A stretch of 64,000 bases of DNA from Streptomyces sp. NBC_01214 (GTDB lineage: Bacteria > Actinomycetota > Actinomycetes > Streptomycetales > Streptomycetaceae). Under the pieces are notes generated by a model that worked only from the letters and a program-made list of their open reading frames with translations, was not told where the DNA came from and did not search any database. The stretch is taken from the NCBI RefSeq assembly GCF_026340975.1, contig NZ_JAPEOS010000002.1, positions 2,477,001-2,541,000 on the forward strand, read 5' to 3'. Positions 1 through 7,848 of this stretch are shown in pieces. A program made the translations under genes and the position numbers. The stretch's first letter is position 1; every line of letters starts with the position of its first letter.

Positions 1-19
1 TGCTGAGGCTGCCCACTGT

Positions 20-316
20 TCAGGACACCCGCTGCGAATCGGTTTGCCGCGTGGCGCGCCCGGCTTGGATGAAGCAGATGAGGGCGGCCGTGACGGGAAC
101 GAAGCCCAGACCCGTGTAAACCAGCACGCGGGGGACGGCGTTGAGCGGCATGAGGGTGTAGAGGCAGAGGAGGGCCCAGGCGTAGGGGCGGGCTGCCGGC
201 CGTCGCCCGCGGAGGCCGCGTGGCGTCCAGCCGACGAGGATCGCCACAAAAACGGGCAGCACGAGCAGCACGACCGCTGCGAGGGCAATCGCGTGGTAGG
301 CGGGGTTGCCGTTCAT
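20..316 (-). CDS. Small membrane protein, MNGNP family (copy 1)
   Basis: A protein of about 98 residues with two or three hydrophobic segments around a basic loop (GWTPRGLRGRRPAARPYAWA). I do not recognise a function. The start is set at the ATG beginning MNGNPAYHAIAL, because two paralogues in this window (27086-27406 and 52564-52884) start at the same motif and a GAGAGAT ribosome site lies just upstream; a longer reading from 361 is possible but not conserved. Copies 2 and 3 are each followed by a PGPGFP-type membrane gene; what follows copy 1 lies outside the window. It is divergent from the nhaP operon. Probably an integral membrane protein of the envelope. Confidence 0.75.
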   Translation of the reverse strand: MNGNPAYHAIALAAVVLLVLPVFVAILVGWTPRGLRGRRPAARPYAWALLCLYTLMPLNAVPRVLVYTGLGFVPVTAALICFIQAGRATRQTDSQRVS

Positions 317-415
317 CGCTATCTCTCGGGGTCGGAAGTCCACGAAAGACGAGGCATTCATGACACGTTCATGCCGGAGTTCGGCAAAGTACGGCCTGTC
401 GGGCTGCCGTTAGGG

Positions 416-520
416 AGCCGTCAATGCAACGTAAGGGACGTGTAAAGTCCGCCGTGGTGTGCCGGGAAGTCTGGTCGGCGATAGGGGATAGCTCTCTCTT
501 CGCGGATCGGAGTCTGACGT
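416..520 (+). promoter_or_regulatory. Repeated leader element, copy 1 (upstream of nhaP)
   Basis: The 20-nt core GCCGGGAAGTCTGGTCGGCG (461-480) is identical to 50561-50580 (upstream of nhaA) and to 56617-56636 on the other strand, and has two differences from 53032-53051. Upstream, ACGTAAGGGA and CCGTCAA are shared with copy 3. A weaker hairpin can be drawn just downstream (GCGA, GGGGA / TCTCT, TCGC, 478-503). Position 40 nt before the nhaP start suggests part of the 5' untranslated RNA. The function is inferred. Confidence 0.6.
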
Positions 521-521
521 C

Positions 522-1796
522 ATGGTGCTCGTCGCTGTATTCGGTGTGGCGCTGCTGGTCGCCGTGCTGCTGTCCGGGCTTGCCGCCCGCACGGTCCTCT
601 CCACCTCGCTGCTGTTCCTGCTGGGCGGGGCTCTGGTCAGCGACGGTTTCCTCGGGCTGATCCACATTACGGCCGACAGCGAGATCGTCTCGGTCACCGC
701 CGATCTGGCCCTGTTCGCGGTGCTGTTCACCGACGGCATGCACGTCTCGTTCCCGAAGCTGCGGCAGAACTGGAAGAACCCGGCACGGGCGCTGGGGCTG
801 GGCATGCCGCTGGCCATGGCCGGTATGGCGCTGATCACCCACTACCTGGTGGGGCTGGACTGGACGACGTCGTTCCTCGTCGGCGCCGTGCTCGCGCCGA
901 CCGACCCGGTCTTCGCCTCGGCGATCGTGGGCCGCAAGGAAGTCCCGGCCAGGCTGCGGCAGCTGCTGAACGTGGAGAGCGGAATCAACGACGGCCTCGC
1001 GCTGCCCGTCGTCCTGCTCCTCATCGCCGCGGCCGGCCCCACTTCCGGCCAGGCGGACGCCTCCGTCGGCGAGATCGCCTTGGAGCTCGGTCTCGGCCTG
1101 GTCTTCGGCGTCGCCTTGCCCTTGGCGGTGGCGGCGCTGGTACGGCTGAGGCTGTTGGGCGCCGAGCCGAAGCTCCAGCCGTTGCTGCCGCTGGCCACCG
1201 GGATCATTCTGTACGGGCTGTGCCACCTCACTCACGCCAACCCCTACCTGGCCGCGTTCTCCGCCGGCGCCGTCCTGGCCTCCGTCTCGCCCGAGGCGAA
1301 GACGGTCTTCGAGCCGCTCGGAGAGATGCTCGCGGAGCTGGCCAAGTTCGCTGCCCTCCTCGTCTTCGGCGCCCTGCTGACCCCCGCCCTGTTCGGGGAC
1401 CTGTCGGTGGGCGGGTACGTGGCCGTGGTCTTGGCGATCGTGCTGATCCGTCCCGCCTCCCTGCTGGTGTCCTTGCTGGGTGCGCGGATCGAGCGGCGGG
1501 AGAAGCTGGTCGCCGCCTGGTTCGGCCCCAAGGGCTTCGCGTCCGTCGTCTACGGCCTGCTCGTTCTCCAGGCCGGCATCCCCGAGGGTGAGAAGGCGTA
1601 CACGCTGATCGCGGTCTGTATCGCCTTCTCGATCATCGCCCACTCCAGCACCGACGTACCGATCGCCCGCCTCTTCGACGTGGAAGACCTCGCAGGCATC
1701 CCGAACGACGACCACGACCACGCCCCGAAGCCGACCGACACCGTTCCCGCCCCGAGCATTGCCCCCGACCAGGAGAAGCGCCATGATCGCCCGTGA
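522..1796 (+). CDS. CPA1-type Na+(K+)/H+ antiporter, NhaP-like
   Basis: An integral membrane cation:proton antiporter of 424 residues, the usual NhaP size, with about 12 hydrophobic segments. The family signatures are visible: GAVLAPTDPVFASAIV near residue 126 and VESGINDGLALPVV near residue 150, which carry the Asp and Asn-Asp residues of the ion-binding fold. It would exchange cytoplasmic Na+ or K+ for protons in alkaline or salt stress. It is first in an operon with a CBS gene overlapping its end and a second transporter. The conserved leader element lies directly upstream. The exact ion cannot be read from sequence. Confidence 0.9.
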   Translation: MVLVAVFGVALLVAVLLSGLAARTVLSTSLLFLLGGALVSDGFLGLIHITADSEIVSVTADLALFAVLFTDGMHVSFPKLRQNWKNPARALGLGMPLAMAGMALITHYLVGLDWTTSFLVGAVLAPTDPVFASAIVGRKEVPARLRQLLNVESGINDGLALPVVLLLIAAAGPTSGQADASVGEIALELGLGLVFGVALPLAVAALVRLRLLGAEPKLQPLLPLATGIILYGLCHLTHANPYLAAFSAGAVLASVSPEAKTVFEPLGEMLAELAKFAALLVFGALLTPALFGDLSVGGYVAVVLAIVLIRPASLLVSLLGARIERREKLVAAWFGPKGFASVVYGLLVLQAGIPEGEKAYTLIAVCIAFSIIAHSSTDVPIARLFDVEDLAGIPNDDHDHAPKPTDTVPAPSIAPDQEKRHDRP

Positions 1797-2250
1797 TCTC
1801 GCTGAGCCCTACCCACACGTGACCACCGACGACCGGGCCGTGGACGCGGTCCGCTTGGTCGCAGAGCACAATCTTGCCGCACTCCTGGTCCTGGAATCCG
1901 ACGGGGCGCCGCACGCAGTGGTGCCCGGGTCCCAGCTGGTGCGACAGCTGCTGCCCGAGTACGTCATGGAGGACCCGCTGCTCGCGGCCGTCATCGACGA
2001 CCGGCACGCCGACAGCCTCACCGAGGACCTGGCCGGCAAGACCGTCGCCCAGTGGATCCCGGGGCGTTCCTTCAAGCCGGCGTTCGTCGGCCCTGAGGCA
2101 GGGGTCCTGCAGATCGCTGCGCTCATGGCGCGTACCCATGTCCCGCTGGTGGCCGTCATCGACCGGGACGACGACGGGCGCCGGTTGGTGGGGGTGGTAT
2201 CGGCCGCCTCTCTGATGCGTCACCTGCTCGACGTGGGAGGCGGGGCGTGA
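1783..2250 (+). CDS. Two-CBS-domain protein
   Basis: A protein of 155 residues made of a CBS pair: the first half covers MIARDLAEPYPHVTTDD to VVPGSQL, the second covers VAQWIPGR to VGVVSAASLMRHLL. CBS pairs bind adenine nucleotides and regulate partner channels or carriers. The ATG at 1783 lies inside the 3' end of the antiporter gene (14-nt overlap) and has AGGAG upstream, so the two are probably coupled in translation. Its end overlaps the next transporter by GTGA. The inferred role is an energy or second-messenger sensor for the flanking ion transporters. Confidence 0.85.
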   Translation: MIARDLAEPYPHVTTDDRAVDAVRLVAEHNLAALLVLESDGAPHAVVPGSQLVRQLLPEYVMEDPLLAAVIDDRHADSLTEDLAGKTVAQWIPGRSFKPAFVGPEAGVLQIAALMARTHVPLVAVIDRDDDGRRLVGVVSAASLMRHLLDVGGGA

Positions 2251-3545
2251 GCGGCTGGCAGAGTTGGGCTGCAGTCGCCGTCTTCGCGGGCGTCTACATC
2301 CTGATCATCGCCGAGTGGATCCACCGCGTCGCCGCAGCCCTCGGCGGTGCCGCTCTGATGCTGGCGATCGGGGCCACCGACGACACGTCGGCCTTCTACT
2401 CGGATGAGACCGGCATCGACTGGAACGTCATCTTCCTGCTGCTCGGCATGATGATGATCGTCGGCGTCCTCAAGCGGACCGGGCTCTTCGAGTACCTGGC
2501 GATCTGGTCGGTGAAGAAGGCCAAGGCGAAACCGTTCCGGGTGATGGCCATGCTGATCGTCATCACGGCGGTGGCCTCGGCGCTGCTGGACAACGTCACC
2601 ACCGTGCTGCTGGTCGCCCCCGTGACCCTGCTGGTGTGCGACCGACTGAAGCTGTCGCCGGTGCCGTTCCTGCTCGCCGAGGTGTTCGCCTCCAACATCG
2701 GAGGCACCGCCACCCTCGTCGGCGACCCGCCCAACATCATCATCGCCAGCCGGGCCGGCCTGACCTTCAACGACTTCCTGGTCCACCTCGCTCCGCTGGC
2801 CGCGGTCCTGACCATCGTCCTCGTGCTGCTGTGTCGACTGATGTTCGCCAAGCACTTCGTCTACGACGAGAAGCGCGCCGCGGAGATCATGGAGCTGCGC
2901 GAACGCGAGGCGATCAAAGAGCCCCGGCTGCTCATTCAGGGTCTGAGCGTTCTGACCCTGGTCGTGGCCGGTTTCGTCCTGCACCCCGTGCTGCACTACG
3001 CGCCCAGCGTCGTCGCCCTCTTGGGCGCCGGTCTGCTGATCGCCATCTCCAAGGTCGAGACCGGGGAGGTGCTCGGCGAGGTCGAATGGCCCACCCTCGC
3101 CTTCTTCGCCGGCCTGTTCGTCATGGTCGGCGCGCTCATCGAGACCGGCGTCATCGCAGAGCTCGCGAGCTCCCTCGCGGACGTCATCGGCGGAGCCCAA
3201 CTGGGCGGCACGATGCTCCTGCTGGGCGGCTCGGCCGTGCTGTCGGGGATCGTCGACAACATTCCCTACGTCGCCACCATGGCCCCCATCACCAGCGAAC
3301 TCGTCACCGACATGGGCGGCGACCCCGACCAGGTCATGTGGTGGGCCCTCGCGCTGGGCGCCGACCTGGGCGGCAACGCCACCGCCATCGGAGCCTCCGC
3401 CAACGTCGTCGTCCTCGGCATCGCCGAACGCAACCGCCACCCCATTACCTTCTGGCAGTTTACCAAATACGGCCTTGTCGTCACCGCCGTCACCATCGCC
3501 ATCTCTGCCCTTTACCTGTGGCTTCGCTACTTCGCCCTGGCGTGA
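2247..3545 (+). CDS. ArsB/NhaD (SLC13-like) family ion permease
   Basis: A polytopic membrane protein of 432 residues. Motifs of the ArsB/NhaD branch are visible: ALLDNVTTVLLVAPVT near residue 115, ASNIGGTATLVGDPPNIIIA near residue 150 and a second inverted copy, GIVDNIPYVATMAPI, near residue 334. The family includes Na+/H+ antiporters (NhaD) and arsenite pumps; no ars genes are nearby and the operon starts with an NhaP antiporter, so cation/proton exchange is the more likely job. The GTG start overlaps the stop of the CBS gene (GTGA). Confidence 0.85.
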   Translation: MSGWQSWAAVAVFAGVYILIIAEWIHRVAAALGGAALMLAIGATDDTSAFYSDETGIDWNVIFLLLGMMMIVGVLKRTGLFEYLAIWSVKKAKAKPFRVMAMLIVITAVASALLDNVTTVLLVAPVTLLVCDRLKLSPVPFLLAEVFASNIGGTATLVGDPPNIIIASRAGLTFNDFLVHLAPLAAVLTIVLVLLCRLMFAKHFVYDEKRAAEIMELREREAIKEPRLLIQGLSVLTLVVAGFVLHPVLHYAPSVVALLGAGLLIAISKVETGEVLGEVEWPTLAFFAGLFVMVGALIETGVIAELASSLADVIGGAQLGGTMLLLGGSAVLSGIVDNIPYVATMAPITSELVTDMGGDPDQVMWWALALGADLGGNATAIGASANVVVLGIAERNRHPITFWQFTKYGLVVTAVTIAISALYLWLRYFALA

Positions 3546-3594
3546 CGAATGGCCATCCCCGACCGCACTGGCCAGGGAAGAACGGAGCCTGTAC

Positions 3595-3807
3595 ATGAAT
3601 TACAACCGGCGCGCGGATGCCGTCTCCATAGTCCTGTGGTGGGGATCACTCACCCTCCTCTTCTGGGCCGGAGGGCACGTCCGCGATTCGCCCGCCGCCC
3701 TGTTGGGGTGTGCCGCGAGCGCCGCCCTCCTGATCAGCCTCGGCGAAACGGCCCACTGGCTGCGCCGCCGCATTCACCGTGCGACCCGGAGGAGCGGCAC
3801 TCCCTGA
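3595..3807 (+). CDS. Small two-helix membrane protein
   Basis: A 70-residue protein with two hydrophobic segments separated by HVRDSPA and a basic tail (HWLRRRIHRATRRSGTP), so the C terminus is probably cytoplasmic. A GGAG ribosome site lies before the ATG. It follows the NhaD-like gene by 49 nt and is probably the last gene of that operon. A shortened relative is found at 53083-53283, next to leader copy 3, sharing the pattern CAxSAALLxxLGExxxWLRRR. No function recognised. Confidence 0.7.
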   Translation: MNYNRRADAVSIVLWWGSLTLLFWAGGHVRDSPAALLGCAASAALLISLGETAHWLRRRIHRATRRSGTP

Positions 3808-3925
3808 GGTACGGGCCCACGCCTCGGACCCGGTGGCTGCCACGCCCTGGCTGATCTTGCTGCGGCCATGAGATTACGGGGCCCCGGCCGACGGCCGGGA
3901 TCCTGTGCTCTAGCCCACGTGTGCC

Positions 3926-4027
3926 TCAGTGGCGCGTGAGTTCGCCCGTGAGCTTGCCGCGCAGGTCGGCACTCGGGTCGTTGAGGCCGATGATCTCCAC
4001 CGTCTTGCCGGACTGCTGGAGATCAGC
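3926..4027 (-). pseudogene. Remnant of a SulP-type transporter C terminus (STAS end)
   Basis: About 33 codons read KTVEIIGLNDPSADLRGKLT and end GELTRH, which resembles the last residues of the STAS domain of SulP anion transporters. Nothing upstream on this strand continues the gene: the sequence passes straight into the promoter-like element at 4058. It is best read as the tail of a deleted transporter gene. The family match is by eye. Confidence 0.5.
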
Positions 4028-4057
4028 GTGAGGCGGGCAGTGACGGGCGCCGCCACT

Positions 4058-4192
4058 GGCATCAAAAGGGCGCAAAGACTGCCGGTCAACGGCAATGCGC
4101 TGACTTCCATCGGGCGAGAGGATCAAGGTACGGGGGACTAGCACCGCTCAGACGCCGAAGTGCAAGACGGCGGCGGCATTCGGGCGGTGCCC
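4058..4192 (+). promoter_or_regulatory. Repeated palindromic promoter element A
   Basis: GGCATCA at 4058 is followed 22 nt later (start to start) by the near-palindrome TGCCGGTCAACGGCA (4080-4094), then GGATCA at 4120. Copies B (28607), C (39928) and D (36382, minus) share this order and spacing. Downstream, GCACCGC (4141-4147) can pair with GCGGTGC (4184-4190). The palindrome would be centred near -42 if GGATCA marks the -10 region, typical of an activator site. It points at the gene at 4239. Confidence 0.6.
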
Positions 4193-4238
4193 GGCGAACT
4201 CGGCCGCTGGACCCCGCGTGCCAAAGGAGAGATGAAAC

Positions 4239-4622
4239 GTGAACGCGGCCGCGATACCCGTCCCTGCCTGGTGGCTCATCGCCACAGTGACCACTGCGGT
4301 CTTCCTGATGACTCTCGTCTCATGGATGCCGACGAAACGCCTCAAAGCGAGGATGATCCTCGTGCCGGTGGGCATGGCAGCATTCGCGACCACGCGTTAC
4401 TGCGCCGAGGGCATGCTGCCCGAACAGGCCCTGTCCATGTACTCGCTGGTCGTCTTGGCCTTCCCGCTGGGTTTGCTGGGTCGTCGCCAAGAGCTCGCCC
4501 GCAGTGCTGCCAACGAGGAACAAGGTGGCCTTGCCAGGGAGAGCCAGTGGTCCATTGCCATGACGGTCCAGTTCCTCGTCGTGCTGTTGGCTGCGATCGG
4601 TCTGTGGTTGTGGCTCATCTGA
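4239..4622 (+). CDS. Small integral membrane protein
   Basis: A 127-residue protein with three or four hydrophobic segments: an N-terminal one (WWLIATVTTAVFLMTLVSW), a central one (YSLVVLAFPLGLLG) and a C-terminal one (FLVVLLAAIGLWLWLI). The GTG start has AGGAG 10 nt upstream. It is the only gene downstream of palindromic element A and is probably controlled by it. I do not recognise the family. Confidence 0.7.
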   Translation: MNAAAIPVPAWWLIATVTTAVFLMTLVSWMPTKRLKARMILVPVGMAAFATTRYCAEGMLPEQALSMYSLVVLAFPLGLLGRRQELARSAANEEQGGLARESQWSIAMTVQFLVVLLAAIGLWLWLI

Positions 4623-4871
4623 TCCATTGGGTTCCGTGCTTGTCGACCCGCTGCTCACCGGAAAAGCTGACTTAGGGACCGGCCCGGCCGGCTACTCCCT
4701 GATCGGGTCCCGGCAGGAGGGGGCAAGGCCAGTCGGGTCAGCTTCACCCGGCAGCCCCCAAACCCGCTCCCGTTCCACATCGGCATGACAGCCCCAGCCT
4801 GTGCTCGGCGGCTCTTCACTGGGGCGGAGCCTATGACACCGGCCAAACCCCAACGCACGGCATCCGGAGAG

Positions 4872-5306
4872 TCACGCCAGGTCTGTACGTCCCAGCCACG
4901 CAGGTTTCACCGGTACGCCGTCCTCGTCGCGCTCCACAGTCACGGTTGGCAGAGCCGGCGTCACGGGTTGCGGCTCCGGCTCCGGTTTCGGCGCCGCCGA
5001 CCCGTCGCCGACGGCTTCCGCCGGTGCTGGGCGGTCGTTGTCGTCCATGAGCTCGGCGACGGAGAAGCGCGTGGCGTGAGACTGCCATGTGCCGTCGATC
5101 ACCAGCAGGAATCCGTTATCGCTACGGAACAGACGGCGGCGTTTAGGGCTCCTGGGGTGCTCCGGACTGTAAGCACGCGCCCGCTTCTCCAACTCTGCCA
5201 GAGCCGTCTCACGCGGACCCTCCACGTGCGCCATTACGTAGGCTTCGGTGTGCTTGCGCTCTCCCAAGCCCACCGTGGTCTCCAGAACGAGTCCCCACGT
5301 CGTCAT
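4872..5306 (-). CDS. Conserved hypothetical protein
   Basis: A soluble protein of 144 residues. The N-terminal half (MTTWGLVLETTVGLGERKHTEAY...) looks like a compact alpha/beta domain; after residue 95 it becomes a Pro/Glu-rich linker (PAPAEAVGDGSAAPKPEPEP) ending in a short tail, KPAWLGRTDLA. The start is the ATG at 5306, preceded by GGAAGG; the reading frame extends upstream but without conserved character. Divergent from the lipoprotein gene. No function recognised. Confidence 0.6.
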   Translation of the reverse strand: MTTWGLVLETTVGLGERKHTEAYVMAHVEGPRETALAELEKRARAYSPEHPRSPKRRRLFRSDNGFLLVIDGTWQSHATRFSVAELMDDNDRPAPAEAVGDGSAAPKPEPEPQPVTPALPTVTVERDEDGVPVKPAWLGRTDLA

Positions 5307-5638
5307 GGTTCCTTCCCTCCCCATCGATCGAGCCGTAGCTGAGCAACGGCATTCTTCGCCCTTTCCCCTGCAAGCGGCCTCGGCGCGTCGCGGCCCATCG
5401 CTGGGTCCCGCCAACCGCACGGTAGGCGCTTTCGCGTTCAGCCGTGCAGCCCTGTTGTAGGCCCCTTCAGGCTCCGGCACTTCGTGGCGATCTTCTCTGC
5501 CGGGGAACGGCAATGACGCCGCAGGCGCATCGTGCAAGGCTGTGGACCCACGGCGATGGAGGCCACTGGCGACTCCGGAACGCTGGACGCCCCCTTGCGA
5601 CTCTGGTCCCGACTGGTCCGAAAGGGACTGTCCCACCG
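5307..5638. other. Divergent intergenic region
   Basis: This 332-nt stretch separates the hypothetical gene (minus) from the lipoprotein gene (plus) and should hold both promoters. I see no gene, no copy of either repeated element and no convincing terminator in it. Confidence 0.4.
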
Positions 5639-6316
5639 ATGCACGTGAAGAATTCCACCGTCTGGTCCGTCTTCCTGTCAGCTGTGCTCACCACAACCCT
5701 GGCGGGCTGCGGGGACGGAAGCGGGGCAAAGCCCGACGCCGACGCCGTGGCGGCCGCCAAGGCCGCGAACACGAGGATGCAGACCGAGTCGTTCCATTCG
5801 TCGGGGACCACTACCGCCTTCGCCGGCGGGAAGCAGGAAATGTGGTCCGACCCTGTCCAAGGTCTCCACGTGGAGGTCACCGGCGCCACCTTGGGCGACA
5901 TCTACTGCAAAGACGGAACCGCTTACACCAGCGCCGACCTCTTCGCCGCAGCCCTGCGTCAGCGGGGCCAGCAGATCACCGTTCCCGCGGAGCTGAGATC
6001 GGCCTACGTGACCACGAAAGCGGAAGGCGGCTGCGCGATGTATTTCAAGATCGCCGAAACCGGACGCCGGGCCAAGGGGAAGGACCGGACCGTAGGAGGC
6101 AGGCAGGCAGGAGCGGTACGAGTCGGCGATGGAAAGACCGAAGACGTCTACTTCATCGACGATGCAGAGCAGCGGCTGCTCCTGCTGGAATCGAAGCGTG
6201 ACGGCAGAACGAGCACCACCACATACGACTCGTTCGGAGAGAAGTTCACGATCTCCATGCCCGCCGCCGAGAAGACTCTGACCATGGACGCCTTCCGCTA
6301 CCGCGCCACGAAGTGA
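5639..6316 (+). CDS. Secreted lipoprotein of unknown function
   Basis: A protein of 225 residues beginning MHVKNSTVWSVFLSAVLTTT with a lipobox LAGC at about residues 22-25, so it should be lipid-anchored on the outside of the membrane. The mature part is about 200 residues, with FHSSGTTTAFAGGKQEMWSD and a threonine-rich C-terminal strand region. The shape resembles LppX/LprG-like or DUF-type Streptomyces lipoproteins, but I cannot assign it. The ATG at 5639 was chosen because it gives the signal peptide; the frame is open further upstream. Confidence 0.75.
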   Translation: MHVKNSTVWSVFLSAVLTTTLAGCGDGSGAKPDADAVAAAKAANTRMQTESFHSSGTTTAFAGGKQEMWSDPVQGLHVEVTGATLGDIYCKDGTAYTSADLFAAALRQRGQQITVPAELRSAYVTTKAEGGCAMYFKIAETGRRAKGKDRTVGGRQAGAVRVGDGKTEDVYFIDDAEQRLLLLESKRDGRTSTTTYDSFGEKFTISMPAAEKTLTMDAFRYRATK

Positions 6317-6391
6317 GCCGGGCCCCACGGGGGTGTCGGTGCCATCAGGCCCGTCCAGGTCTCCACGAAGCGCGCCGCCGGGCAGCCCGGT

Positions 6392-6765
6392 TCACCGCAC
6401 CGCACTCAGGAATGCCCGAGTCCGCGCGTGTGCCGGTGCTTCGAAGAGCTGCTCCGGTGGGCCGGCTTCCAGGACGCGGCCGTGGTCGAACATGAGGACC
6501 CGGTCGGAGACGTCCTGGGCGAATCCCATTTCGTGGGTCACGCACAGCATGGTGATGTCGGTGGTCCGCGCGATGTCGCGCAGGACGTCGAGGACGCCCG
6601 CGACCAGTTCCGGGTCCAGCGCCGAGGTGACCTCGTCGAGGAGCAGGACGTCCGGCCGCATGGCCAGTGCGCGGGCGATGGCGACCCGCTGCTGCTGGCC
6701 TCCGGAGAGCCGGGTCGGGTGCGCGCCGCGCTTGTCGTAGAGCCCGACCAGATCCAGGAGTTGCT
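6392..6765 (-). pseudogene. ehuA: ehuA 3' half (ABC transporter ATPase), split by the island
   Basis: This encodes the C-terminal half of an amino-acid-type ABC ATPase: signature LSGGQQQR, Walker B LLLDEVTSALDPE and the switch His in CVTHEMGF. Walker A is missing here and is found 10 kb away at 16867-17301. At the break this half reads ...CAA CTC CTG GAT (QLLD) and the other half ends GAG CAA. Joining them at the shared AGCAA gives an in-frame EhuA of 267 residues, the expected size. The gene is non-functional while split. Confidence 0.85.
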
Positions 6766-6918
6766 GGCGGTGAGCAATACTCGACCCTGCCGAATGTCTC
6801 ACCGCGTGTATACGGACAGTGACCTCGGTAGGGGCCACCGTCGGATCTGCACAGGCCAGTGGCCTCGCCTAGCGTTGAAGGTAAGGGATAGCGCAAGCGT
6901 TGCGAGGCGTGGTGTGTG

Positions 6919-7335
6919 ATGGACCCGATCTCGACGGAGCTGCTGACCGCGTTGGCTGGCGGTGTGGGTGGTGAAGCGGCCAGGCAAGCATGGGCGTGGT
7001 TGAGGACACTGGTAGGACGCCCGGCTGCGGCGGATTCGGCGATCGTCTCGGGGGAAGCAGAGCTGGACGCTCTTGAGCAGGCGCCGGCGGACGTCGACCG
7101 TGCTCAGGCTCTCAGCACCACACTCGCGCAGCGGGCGGCGGTGGATCCCGATTTTCGGACTGGGCTGGAACGGTGGTACCAGCAGATCGAGGTGAGTAAG
7201 ACCGGGGACGGTGACGTTCACATCGAGATCAGCGGCAACCCCAAATTCTACGGTCCAGTGCTGCAGGGCCGGGACTTCTCCGGCGTCTCATTCGGCAGCC
7301 CTCCAGCATCACCATCTTTGCCCCCGGAGGGATAG
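6919..7335 (+). CDS. Conserved small protein of actinobacterial STAND loci
   Basis: A protein of 138 residues beginning MDPISTELLTALAGGVGGEA, with an alpha-helical first 90 residues and a tail containing HIEISGNPKFYGPVLQGRDF. Proteins with this opening commonly sit directly before NB-ARC/TPR-type regulators in Streptomyces, and the next ORF starts like one (EITGGVFFHAVIQGRDITVQ); that association is from memory. The two ORFs are 2 nt apart. A GTG 3 nt upstream (6916) is an alternative start. Its partner is broken here, so it may be an orphan. Confidence 0.55.
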   Translation: MDPISTELLTALAGGVGGEAARQAWAWLRTLVGRPAAADSAIVSGEAELDALEQAPADVDRAQALSTTLAQRAAVDPDFRTGLERWYQQIEVSKTGDGDVHIEISGNPKFYGPVLQGRDFSGVSFGSPPASPSLPPEG

Positions 7336-7337
7336 CG

Positions 7338-7510
7338 ATGACAGGCGACGCGCGCCGGACGCCAGATGCGGCGGTGTCGAACGAGATCACCGGCGGGGTG
7401 TTCTTCCACGCGGTCATCCAGGGCCGGGACATCACCGTCCAGCTGCCACCACAGATCACCCCCGCCCTGAGCGGCCTCCCCGCGCCTTCGCCCACCTTCA
7501 CGGGTCGCGA
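7338..7510 (+). pseudogene. N-terminal stub of an NB-ARC/STAND protein
   Basis: The first 55 or so codons end with PAPSPTFTGRD, the typical lead-in to an NB-ARC ATPase domain in actinobacterial STAND proteins. No P-loop follows: the frame runs into transposase-like sequence (RREVAELLGVTVESVDSWQA). The ATPase and repeat domains are gone. The cause is apparently insertion of an IS630-type element followed by deletion. Confidence 0.6.
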
Positions 7511-7848
7511 CGACCGGGAGCGCCGTGAGGTAGCCGAACTTCTGGGTGTGACCGTGGAGTCGGTTGACAGCTGGCAGGCCAGCGGCTGCGAGGCACTGGT
7601 GTCCAAGGACCCGCGGCCGCCGGGCGGGCGAGCACCAGGTGCTCGATCCGGACCAGCAGCATTGCGTCCGGCAGCCCCTGACCGACCACCGGCCCGAAGA
7701 CCTGGGCCTGGGTGAGCGGTTGTGCACCCGGGCGATCGTCAGCGACCTGATCGCCCTGCTCTACCGGGTGCGGCTGACCGAGCAGGGAGTGGGCAAGTAT
7801 CTCAAGCGATGGGGGCTGTAGTTCCAGCCCCCGGACAAGCGCGCCTAG
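7511..7848 (+). mobile_element. IS630-family transposase fragment
   Basis: The helix-turn-helix part of an IS630-type transposase can be followed across two frames: RREVAELLGVTVESVDSWQA in one frame, then GEHQVLDPDQQHCVRQPLTD and VRLTEQGVGKYLKRWGL in another. There is an in-frame TAG right after WGL, then FQPPDKRA and a final stop. The DDE catalytic domain is missing. It therefore has at least one frameshift, one nonsense codon and a large 3' deletion. It ends against the convergent stop of the 1,514-residue gene. Confidence 0.6.

Noticed and set aside
457..480. Leader core as part of a cobalamin riboswitch, because of GGGAAG
   Set aside because: The other conserved boxes of that riboswitch (GCCACTG and the B12 box) are not visible and the downstream genes do not fit. 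A covariance search would settle it.
369..4064. Long minus-strand frames opposite the nhaP operon (471 and 458 codons)
   Set aside because: Their sequences are Gln/Gly/Arg/Asp-rich low complexity, typical of antisense frames in GC-rich DNA, while the plus strand has clear transporter families.
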